From: Pseudomonadota bacterium
GTDB lineage: Bacteria > Pseudomonadota > Alphaproteobacteria > Rhizobiales > Beijerinckiaceae
Length of the DNA: 11,327 nucleotides
NCBI GenBank assembly: GCA_021780015.1
Contig: JAJXZN010000218.1
Location: forward strand, 1,564 to 12,890
Direction: 5' to 3'
In this document: positions 1-4,459 of the stretch, piece after piece
How the letters are laid out: each line of letters begins with the position of its first letter
Numbering within the stretch: the first letter of the stretch is position 1
Notes under the pieces: model-generated
The model's database searches: none
Seen by the model: only the letters and a program-made list of their open reading frames with translations
What the model was told of the DNA's origin: nothing
Program-made: the position numbers and the translations under genes

Positions 1-279
1 CGGCAAGCCGTAATTCGGCGGCGGGCTGGCAACGGGATTGACCGCATCCGTATCGGCCCCCCCGGGCGCGTCGGAAATATCGTTGAGGGGTGGCGATTCC
101 GTGCCGCGCAGTTCCGGCGGCGGCAGCGGCGCGGCCTGCAATGCCGGCGCCTGATCGTCCTCTGCCGACGGCGCCGGCGGCTCCGGCGTCATCTTCTGCG
201 CATAAGCGCAGCTGTTCGCGGCAGCGATGAAAAGCGCGGCCGCGGCTGCGTTAAGGCAGAGTTTGGCTGAAACCGGCAC
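1..279 (-). CDS. N-terminus of an exported, Pro-rich protein (partial; possibly outer-membrane)
   Basis: An open frame on the minus strand runs 93 codons from a GTG at 279 to the window edge without a stop, so the gene continues outside the window. The first ~31 residues look like a signal peptide: a hydrophobic Ala/Leu/Phe core followed by an N-S-C-A-Y-A-Q region that fits a cleavage site. The next ~60 residues are rich in Pro, Ala and acidic residues with no globular pattern, ending in a P-P-P-N-Y-G-L-P stretch. Similar Pro-rich leaders precede outer-membrane beta-barrel domains in Rhizobiales, but the barrel itself is not visible here, so that is inference. A GAGGA Shine-Dalgarno-like stretch lies 3 nt before the GTG, which is close. 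No ATG is available in this frame nearby; an upstream non-standard start is possible. Confidence 0.55.
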   Translation of the reverse strand, partial: MPVSAKLCLNAAAAALFIAAANSCAYAQKMTPEPPAPSAEDDQAPALQAAPLPPPELRGTESPPLNDISDAPGGADTDAVNPVASPPPNYGLP

Positions 280-463
280 GCGTCCTCGCTGTCGCAGCCC
301 GCTCCCGAGACTGCGATCATCGAGGGTTAAGCAAACATGGTTAACGCTACCTTAGCGACGCCGGCGAAGCGTGCCGAAACGGGACGTAGGCTCGGTTGCT
401 GGAATCCGCTGATATTTGAACCTGATGGCAAAGACGAACGGATTGACCGGCGCATTTCGAAAT

Positions 464-667
464 TCAGTGTTTTCCGCCCGGATAGCGCGCCGCCCAGCGT
501 CTCCAATGCGTGGGTCGAACCCGAATCAGGTCTCCGGTCAGCGCATTACGCCAGCCTTTCGCCGTCAGGCGACAAGGAAAGACGAGAGCATGAACCTCGC
601 GGCCTTCGATCACGCAGATTTCGAGATCGCAATCGTAAGGTGCTTTATCAATCGGGGCCCATTCCAT
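464..667 (-). CDS. Conserved hypothetical protein, 67 aa
   Basis: This small, probably cytoplasmic protein begins M-E-W-A-P-I-D-K-A-P. It has a middle V-H-A-L-V-F-P-C-R segment followed by G-W, and a P-T-H-W-R-R-W motif near the C-terminus. I recall this pattern (W-x-P-I in the first residues, HALxFPC, PTHWR-x-W) from short hypothetical proteins common in Rhizobiales; no function is known to me. The start at 667 is chosen because GAGGA sits 8 nt before the ATG. An upstream ATG at 691 and a TTG at 712 are in frame but have no ribosome binding site. A one-mismatch FNR/FixK-type site lies at 767-780, which would leave a leader of about 65 nt if it works as a class II site. The paralogue-family gene 810-1022 lies just upstream on the same strand. 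Confidence 0.7.
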   Translation of the reverse strand: MEWAPIDKAPYDCDLEICVIEGREVHALVFPCRLTAKGWRNALTGDLIRVRPTHWRRWAARYPGGKH

Positions 668-766
668 TGAAGGAATCCTCGCCGTCCGCATAAGAGCAAT
701 TTCGTCGGCCAATTGGCGAAACTTTGCGGATCAACGGCAAGCTGCAACGAGAGTCGGTAAGATGAT

Positions 767-780
767 TTGAGAGAGGTCAA
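767..780 (-). promoter_or_regulatory. Weak FNR/FixK-type operator candidate
   Basis: On the minus strand this reads TTGAC-CTCT-CTCAA, one mismatch from TTGAY-N4-RTCAA. It lies 30 nt past the stop of 810-1022 and about 100 nt ahead of the ATG at 667. No convincing -10 box is seen at the class II distance, so this is the weakest site of the series. Confidence 0.3.
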
Positions 781-809
781 TTCATTCTGACCTTAGAAAA
801 AATTTCGCT

Positions 810-1022
810 CTAGCCGCCCTCATGTCCCTCCTCGCCGCCGGCGCCAATTATGGGATTTCGGCGCCTCGGCGCTGCAAGATCGGCGAGCTTGGACTCTTCC
901 GAAGCCAGAAGCCTTTCGACGGTTGCTCGGGTCTCGTCATCGAGCGGTGTTTTGAGGATCTGCTTGTAATGCCTAATATTCAGCTCGGCTATTTGGCGAG
1001 GACTCGTGAATTCGTCGGACAT
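810..1022 (-). CDS. Small conserved protein, 70 aa (paralogue A)
   Basis: The protein begins MSDEFTSPRQIAELNI and continues with a helical segment containing K-T-P-L-D-D-E-T-R-A-T-V-E-R-L-L-A-S-E-E. It ends in a basic then Gly/Glu-rich tail (A-P-R-R-R-N-P, then G-G-E-E-G-H-E-G-G). It is clearly homologous to 3618-3803: about 45 aligned residues share the P-R-x-I-A-E-L-N-I, T-P-L-D and T-R-A-T-V-E-R-L-L motifs. No signal peptide or membrane segment is present, so it is probably a cytoplasmic, mostly helical protein. I do not know its function. The ATG at 1022 is supported by the homology start shared with the paralogue and by a GGGAAAGG sequence just upstream; the same frame stays open to 1403, but that part overlaps the regulator gene. 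It is divergent from the Crp/Fnr gene, with a perfect FNR/FixK box between them. Confidence 0.75.
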   Translation of the reverse strand: MSDEFTSPRQIAELNIRHYKQILKTPLDDETRATVERLLASEESKLADLAAPRRRNPIIGAGGEEGHEGG

Positions 1023-1101
1023 GCCGCCTTTCCCACCGGAAACATGCTCCATTGAAGCCCGAATGCGCCACGGGCCGCCATCGGATTGGGTCGCCGAATT
1101 T

Positions 1102-1143
1102 TTGATTGGGATCAAGTTTTCGGTCGAAATCCGAAGGCATAAA
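1102..1143 (+). promoter_or_regulatory. Perfect FNR/FixK box and class II promoter of the Crp/Fnr gene
   Basis: TTGAT-TGGG-ATCAA at 1102-1115 is a perfect match to the FNR/FixK consensus. A CATAAA hexamer at 1138-1143 lies 22 nt after the box, exactly where the -10 element of a class II FNR promoter (box centred at -41.5) should be. Transcription would start near 1150, 23 nt before the ATG of the regulator. This suggests autoregulation or control by another FNR/FixK protein. The same palindrome could act on the divergent gene 810-1022, but no good -10 is seen on that side. Confidence 0.75.
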
Positions 1144-1172
1144 ATTCCCGAGGCAGCACCGGAGGCAAGCAA

Positions 1173-1931
1173 ATGGCGGCAGTCGCCAATCGCATCGGCG
1201 GGCCGCAAATTTATGCGGCTCACCCATGGGTGCCGGGAAACCCGGAAAAAGGCGTTCGCCATCAATTGCTGAGCGACGATGAGCGCGCGCGGCTCGCCAA
1301 GATCGCATCCATCACCCGTTTCAAGAAAGGCGATGCGATCTACGCCGAAGGCGACAAGGCTGATGCGGTATTCAACATCATAAGCGGCGTGGTCATCACT
1401 CACCGTAAAGCCGGTGACATCGATTATGTGGCTTCATTCCTTTACCCTGGCGATTTATTCGGCCTGTCCGAAGAGGGGTGCTACAGCAATGCTGCAAGGG
1501 CCGCGACTCCTGTAGTCGCCTACAAAATGCCCCTGGCAGCAGTCCGGCGCGCGTTGGACAGTGACGCTCATCTCGATGTCAATGTCATTATCAAGCTTTG
1601 CGAGGAACTCCGCGAAGCACAGCGCCATGCTCTCCTTCTCGCCCAAAGGAAAGCGACGACGCGGCTGGCGATGTTCCTCGACCTGCAGGAACATCTACAG
1701 ATCTGGCGTGGAGAGTCAGCGCCGGAAATTTACTTGCCGATGAATTTTTCTGCCATCGCCGCTTATCTCGCCATGTCTCCTGAAACGCTTAGTCGTGCAT
1801 TCCGGACGATGACGCTGGATAAGGTCGTTGCTTTCCGCAATCGGCATCACGTTAAAATTCTGAACCGAGAATTGTTTGACCGGCTTGTCGCCGATTGGCG
1901 AGGCGCAAGCACCGGCGACGCCATGCGCTAG
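1173..1931 (+). CDS. Crp/Fnr-family transcriptional regulator
   Basis: A 252-aa one-component regulator. Residues ~33-150 form the cyclic-nucleotide-type beta-roll sensor (F-K-K-G-D-A-I-Y-A-E-G-D, then I-I-S-G-V-V, then Y-P-G-D-L-F-G-L), followed by the long dimerisation helix (~133-160). A C-terminal winged helix-turn-helix (~190-240) carries P-E-T-L-S-R: E204, S207 and R208 match the E-x-x-S-R residues with which FNR/FixK proteins read TTGAT half-sites. The N-terminus has no cysteine cluster; the only cysteines are C103 and C143, so it is not a classical [4Fe-4S] FNR oxygen sensor and is more FixK-like. The canonical R-x-S cAMP-binding residues of CRP are not apparent. The ATG has GGAGG 7 nt upstream. 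The promoter carries a perfect FNR/FixK box, and similar boxes precede most neighbouring small genes, which are plausible targets. Family assignment is firm; fixK versus another subgroup cannot be settled here. Confidence 0.92.
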   Translation: MAAVANRIGGPQIYAAHPWVPGNPEKGVRHQLLSDDERARLAKIASITRFKKGDAIYAEGDKADAVFNIISGVVITHRKAGDIDYVASFLYPGDLFGLSEEGCYSNAARAATPVVAYKMPLAAVRRALDSDAHLDVNVIIKLCEELREAQRHALLLAQRKATTRLAMFLDLQEHLQIWRGESAPEIYLPMNFSAIAAYLAMSPETLSRAFRTMTLDKVVAFRNRHHVKILNRELFDRLVADWRGASTGDAMR

Positions 1932-2056
1932 CCATGCTCGCCCTATGCACATTCGCCGTCGCGGGCAAAATGACAAGGGGGCTACGGCCCGCGGAATCGA
2001 TCCGCGCGCCGAGCCTCGCTTCTCTTCGCGTGCCTAGCGCCGAAAGACCGTCCGGC

Positions 2057-2284
2057 TCAGTAATAGCGCGCGCAGATATGTCCATGCCAGCGTAGACACC
2101 GGCGCGTTTGCCGGATCGTCGTCCTGGCAACACAGACGCCGTGGACCCGCGTCCTTCCCGGGCCGCATCCCCAGGCGACATGCGTGACCATGCCGTCCAT
2201 CTGCGGAGCAGGCGCGCGCGTCATCGCCTCGCCCGACGTCGAAATGGCTAAGGCCACAGCAACAACAGAAAGCAGCTTAAGCAT
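2057..2284 (-). CDS. Small secreted Cys-containing protein, 75 aa
   Basis: The N-terminus (M-L-K-L-L-S-V-V-A-V-A-L-A-I-S-T-S-G-E-A) is a typical signal peptide ending near residue 20, so the mature protein of ~55 aa is probably periplasmic. The mature part contains W-G-C-G-P-G, then G-V-C-V, R-C-L and I-C-A: four cysteines that could form two disulfides. The W-G-C-G-P-G segment resembles the GCG-type motif of short exported proteins common in Rhizobiales; no function is known. The ATG at 2284 is preceded by a very strong purine-rich ribosome binding site (GGAGGAGGGAGGA). No FNR/FixK box lies directly upstream. It may be co-transcribed with the Gly-rich gene 2471-2914, whose stop is 186 nt upstream, although a hairpin lies between them. 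Confidence 0.72.
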   Translation of the reverse strand: MLKLLSVVAVALAISTSGEAMTRAPAPQMDGMVTHVAWGCGPGRTRVHGVCVARTTIRQTRRCLRWHGHICARYY

Positions 2285-2377
2285 TCCTCCCTCCTCCTAC
2301 CGTTTAAAGCGAACCCAAGCAGGGATTGAAATTTTGACGGCCTCGGCGAAAACGAGCCTCCGGCACGATCATCGAAG

Positions 2378-2413
2378 CGTTGGAGAAGTCCGCATCACCG
2401 GACGTCTCCAACG
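2378..2413 (-). terminator. Long hairpin between two minus-strand genes, possible terminator
   Basis: CGTTGGAGA (2378-2386) pairs perfectly with TCTCCAACG (2405-2413). After one mismatch GTCCG (2388-2392) pairs with CGGAC (2399-2403), with a 6-nt loop. It lies 57 nt past the stop of the Gly-rich gene (2471) and ahead of 2057-2284. No T-run follows on either strand, so it may be a partial terminator or an mRNA-stabilising structure. Confidence 0.4.
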
Positions 2414-2470
2414 TCATTGACCAACAACCCGCTTCTGATCGCAGGCTCAAACCTGCCCATGCCTCCGAAC

Positions 2471-2914
2471 TCAATACGGGTACTGGCCTGGGCAGACCCA
2501 CCGGCTGTAGCGATCATAATAGCAGCCATTGTTGTAGTAGCCGGCGGCGGCGCCGGCAGCGGCACCGGCCGCGGCAGCTCCCGCGGCACCCCAGCCATAA
2601 CGGCCATACCCATAACGGCCATAACCGTAACGTCCGGCATAGTGGCCACCATGACCGTACCGACCCCCGTAGCGCATGCCGCCGCCGTGGACCCCATAGC
2701 CGCGATGCGCCACGGAGCCGCGTCCGCCGTAGCTCCGTCCGGCGAACCCGCCACCGCGGCCGCCGCCGCCGCGGCCGCCGCGCGCAAGCTGGATGTCCGA
2801 CGCATACGCAGCTGCATTGGCAAGATCCGGCAAGACGGGCATGGCCGCAGCTGAAGCAAAATCAGCGGATCCCAACAAACAAGCGACCGCCATAGGAAGA
2901 ATTGTCTTGAACAT
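2471..2914 (-). CDS. Exported Gly/Tyr/Arg-rich low-complexity protein, 147 aa
   Basis: Residues 1-24 form a signal peptide (M-F-K-T-I-L-P then a hydrophobic core, ending S-A-A-A). The mature part is low complexity: an R-G-G-R-G-G-G-G block at ~45-57, tandem G-R-Y-G-Y segments at ~94-108, a Gly/Ala zipper-like stretch at ~109-125 that could insert in or pack at a membrane, and a C-terminal tail Y-Y-N-N-G-C-Y-Y-D-R-Y-S-R-W-V-C-P-G with two cysteines. Such exported Gly-rich proteins are frequent in Rhizobiales; their role is unknown, with cell envelope or surface location likely. The start at 2914 has GGAGGT 6 nt upstream. A one-mismatch FNR/FixK box at 2970-2983 sits at class II distance from a predicted start ~21 nt ahead of the ATG. 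The repetitive composition makes other frames look open, but only this one has a signal peptide and a ribosome binding site. Confidence 0.78.
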   Translation of the reverse strand: MFKTILPMAVACLLGSADFASAAAMPVLPDLANAAAYASDIQLARGGRGGGGRGGGFAGRSYGGRGSVAHRGYGVHGGGMRYGGRYGHGGHYAGRYGYGRYGYGRYGWGAAGAAAAGAAAGAAAGYYNNGCYYDRYSRWVCPGQYPY

Positions 2915-2969
2915 GACTCACCTCCCAATTGCTGCTGCGCAGAAATTAACCGGGAGTTGTGGGATGGCC

Positions 2970-2983
2970 TTGATCTGTATCAG
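2970..2983 (-). promoter_or_regulatory. FNR/FixK-type operator candidate upstream of the Gly-rich gene
   Basis: TTGAT-CTGT-ATCAG on the plus strand, one mismatch from the consensus. Read on the minus strand, a class II start would lie near 2935, giving a ~21-nt leader that includes the strong ribosome binding site of 2471-2914. The AT-rich stretch GTTAATTTCT (2941-2950) occupies the -10 region. Confidence 0.5.
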
Positions 2984-3084
2984 CCGGCCGCAAATTTTTC
3001 TCCCGGCTCAAGCTGCGGCGCCGTACGGCCGGTAAACGGCCCGAACAAAACTACGCTACATCGATGCAGCGCCGCCTCGCCTTT

Positions 3085-3318
3085 TCAATGCGATGTTTCT
3101 TGTTGCAAGGGCGCCGGCGGCGGCGCCGGTTTCTTGCGGGGCGCGGCCGGCGGCAAGGGCGCTTGCGGAACCGCCCCATTCTCTAGCCCCGTAGGCGGAA
3201 GCTCAAGACGCGACGTCGCCCGGGACGCCGAAGGCGCGTCGGCGCGAACGGCCTGTTGCGCGACGGCGCCGAACGATTGCGAGACAAATAAAGCGATCGC
3301 CAAAAAAACAATTCGCAT
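3085..3318 (-). CDS. Small exported Pro/Ala-rich protein, 77 aa
   Basis: The protein begins M-R-I-V-F-L-A-I-A-L-F-V-S-Q-S-F-G-A-V-A-Q, a clear signal peptide with a likely cleavage after A-V-A near residue 20. The mature ~57 residues are Ala/Pro-rich with a P-R-K-K-P-A-P-P-P-A-P segment near the C-terminus. There is no catalytic motif and no cysteine. It may be a periplasmic, unstructured or envelope-associated peptide; the function is unknown. The ATG at 3318 is chosen because GGAGA lies 5 nt upstream and it begins the signal peptide; an in-frame ATG at 3342 would put eight extra residues before the signal peptide. A one-mismatch FNR/FixK site at 3415-3428 lies ~97 nt upstream. Confidence 0.68.
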   Translation of the reverse strand: MRIVFLAIALFVSQSFGAVAQQAVRADAPSASRATSRLELPPTGLENGAVPQAPLPPAAPRKKPAPPPAPLQQETSH

Positions 3319-3414
3319 CGCAGTCTCCGAAAAACCGCACAAAAAAAACGCGCCGCGACGTGAGACGATTTCCCGCCGGAAACATTACGCTGCCGAGAAT
3401 CCGGCGCGCTCAAA

Positions 3415-3428
3415 ATGACATAGGTCAA
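3415..3428 (-). promoter_or_regulatory. FNR/FixK-type operator candidate upstream of 3085-3318
   Basis: On the minus strand this reads TTGAC-CTAT-GTCAT, one mismatch from TTGAY-N4-RTCAA. A class II start would lie near 3380 and give a ~62-nt leader for the small exported protein gene. The -10 region is not clear; TAATGT at 3382-3387 is a few bases too far. Confidence 0.45.
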
Positions 3429-3443
3429 AGCCATTATGCGAAG

Positions 3444-3524
3444 CGAAAACGGCCCCTTCTGAGAAGGGGCCGTCTACGCGCGTAGAATATGCAGCGAATG
3501 CAGACCAATAAATTCGTCCTGCAC
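3444..3524 (-). ncRNA. Candidate small RNA (~80 nt) under an FNR/FixK box
   Basis: A perfect operator (3561-3574), a GATAAC -10-like hexamer (minus strand of 3531-3536) 24 nt after it, and a strong intrinsic terminator (3449-3473) together define a transcript of about 80 nt in a gap without a recognised gene. Inside it, two TGCA blocks could form a short stem and a 12-bp palindrome CTACGCGCGTAG (3474-3485) sits directly ahead of the terminator. Alternatives are the 3' part of the mRNA of 3618-3803, or a tiny gene: an open frame of 27 codons begins at GTG 3557 and its TAG (3474-3476) lies just ahead of the terminator, but it has no ribosome binding site. Prediction only. Confidence 0.35.
3449..3473 (-). 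terminator. Strong intrinsic terminator
   Basis: ACGGCCCCTTCT (3449-3460) is the exact reverse complement of AGAAGGGGCCGT (3462-3473), with one base between them. In practice this is a GGCCCC stem with extra A-T pairs closing a small loop. On the minus strand the stem is followed by GTTTTCG, so it ends leftward transcription, either from 3618-3803 (stop 145 nt away) or from the candidate small RNA. Confidence 0.75.
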
Positions 3525-3560
3525 GCGAAGGTTATCTTGCCCAGTGGAATGCGGCACGAA

Positions 3561-3574
3561 TTGACACACGTCAA
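3561..3574 (-). promoter_or_regulatory. Perfect FNR/FixK box in the gap 3319-3617
   Basis: TTGAC-ACAC-GTCAA is a perfect palindromic match to the FixK/FNR consensus. No gene starts at class II distance on the plus strand. On the minus strand GATAAC (3531-3536) lies close to the expected -10 position and leads to a transcript ending at the terminator 3449-3473. Confidence 0.6.
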
Positions 3575-3617
3575 CGATGGCTAAGCTGAGCCTGATCGCC
3601 TCCAGGGCTTAGTCCTG

Positions 3618-3803
3618 CTATTCCCGCACACGGGGCGCCGGAGATTCAATATTCGGCAATTGCGCCAGCTTCTGCCGTTCTTCTACGAGAAGACGTTCGA
3701 CGGTGGCCCGAGTTAATTCATCGAGCGGCGTGCGCAGTAGGCGCGTAAAATGCTCAATATTGAGCTCGGCAATCTCGCGGGGATTCGTGAAGTCGTCCGG
3801 CAT
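3618..3803 (-). CDS. Small conserved protein, 61 aa (paralogue B)
   Basis: The protein begins MPDDFTNPREIAELNIEHF, continues with R-T-P-L-D-E-L-T-R-A-T-V-E-R-L-L-V-E-E, and ends after a short Pro-containing tail. It is a paralogue of 810-1022: the two align without gaps over the first ~48 residues, and the DNA around both start codons is also similar. It is predicted to be helical and cytoplasmic, with no known function. The ATG at 3803 is set by the homology start. There is no Shine-Dalgarno sequence before it, and the near-perfect FNR/FixK box at 3840-3853 would place a class II start about 2 nt before the ATG, so a leaderless mRNA is possible. The frame stays open to 4112, but the extension has no homology to the paralogue and shows no coding character. 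Confidence 0.72.
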   Translation of the reverse strand: MPDDFTNPREIAELNIEHFTRLLRTPLDELTRATVERLLVEERQKLAQLPNIESPAPRVRE

Positions 3804-3839
3804 GTGATGCGCCAAGATGAGCCCAACGCTTCGGCAGAT

Positions 3840-3853
3840 ATGATCCTGATCAA
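3840..3853 (-). promoter_or_regulatory. FNR/FixK-type operator candidate upstream of paralogue B
   Basis: On the minus strand this reads TTGAT-CAGG-ATCAT, one mismatch from consensus. Its centre is 43 nt ahead of the ATG at 3803. No strong -10 hexamer is visible; CATCTT is the best candidate. The rest of the gap up to 4084 shows no other feature I can support. Confidence 0.45.
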
Positions 3854-4084
3854 GTATTATTTCAGAAGCAAGACCTTTCGGCATCCCCCTGGCGAAACAT
3901 TTTCGCGATCTCGCAGACTTGTTGTGAGCGGAATAAAACGAGCGCCGATGGTGGTTCCCTCGGCCAAGACACGAATTTTGTCGTGCCTGCGCGGGTTCGA
4001 AGGCGCAGCCGGCCAGCGGCAGGCTGGACTCCTTCTCAGGATTGTGAGAGTTTCGGAACATAACACGAACAGAGGGGATAGCCG

Positions 4085-4297
4085 ATGGTCGCAGCGCCGT
4101 GCCAAAAATCACAGAGAGAGGAGGAGCTTAACGACGACCTTCTGAGCGAAGGGGTCGAGGCCATCATCACGGACCACGGCGGCGACGCGAGAGCGGCGCT
4201 TCGGTCCCTGCTTGAAATGGTGTCGTATCTGGAGAAGGCGCGCGACCGCGCTTTGGTCCTCGTGTCCTATGGACATGGGCGAGGTCGGGTCAAATGA
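4085..4297 (+). CDS. Small conserved hypothetical protein, 70 aa
   Basis: The core D-D-L-L-S-E-G-V-E-A-I-I-T-D-H-G-G-D-A-R-A is followed by a helical A-L-R-S-L-L-E-M-V-S-Y-L segment and ends in Y-G-H-G-R-G-R-V-K. I recall short alphaproteobacterial hypothetical proteins with this layout (a D-D-L-L-x-x-G-V-E-A-x-I start, an H-x-G-D-x-R-x-A-x-R-x-L-L middle, a G-x-x-R-G-R end). No enzyme motif, signal peptide or membrane segment is present; function unknown. The ATG is preceded by GAGGGG at ~8 nt. The first ~13 residues are polar and poorly patterned, so the conserved part may start at E13, but no alternative start codon exists there. It stands alone on the plus strand, divergent from paralogue B. 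Confidence 0.65.
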   Translation: MVAAPCQKSQREEELNDDLLSEGVEAIITDHGGDARAALRSLLEMVSYLEKARDRALVLVSYGHGRGRVK

Positions 4298-4350
4298 TGC
4301 CCCAGGCTTAATGCGCCAACGCCAGGCTTAGCTTCCATCCTTCTGAAGGT

Positions 4351-4377
4351 CGGTGCTGCCAGCAGGGACCAGCACCG
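4351..4377. repeat. Inverted repeat in the convergent gap
   Basis: CGGTGCTG (4351-4358) pairs with CAGCACCG (4370-4377) around an 11-nt loop. It lies between the convergent genes 4085-4297 and 4460-6097 and could end transcription from either side, but there is no T-run. Confidence 0.4.
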
Positions 4378-4459
4378 TAATCAGAACCGCGAAAACTCCA
4401 TCGGAAAATGCGCTCAGCCGTTCAGGGGTTGCTTTACGCAGCATGGCGGCGCTGCCTCC

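Noticed and set aside
1023..1403. N-terminal extension of 810-1022 in the same frame
   Set aside because: It overlaps the Crp/Fnr gene and its promoter, has no similarity to the paralogue, and the ATG at 1022 coincides with the paralogue start.
2395..2928. Other open frames over the Gly-rich gene on both strands
   Set aside because: They result from low-complexity GGC/GCC repeats. Only the 2471-2914 minus frame has both a signal peptide and a ribosome binding site.
3922..3932. TTGTGAGCGGA, identical to part of the E. coli lac operator
   Set aside because: The second half is not matched, no palindrome is formed and no LacI-family gene is nearby; chance similarity.
4057..4061. GGAAC resembling the -35 of EcfG-type stress promoters before 4085-4297
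   Set aside because: No matching GTT -10 element lies 16-19 nt downstream.
3804..4112. N-terminal extension of 3618-3803 in the same frame
   Set aside because: It has no coding pattern, runs through the operator candidate and is absent from the paralogue.
4302..4330. Direct repeat CCAGGCTTA, two copies 20 bp apart
   Set aside because: Too short to separate from chance, and there is no sign of an insertion or duplication.
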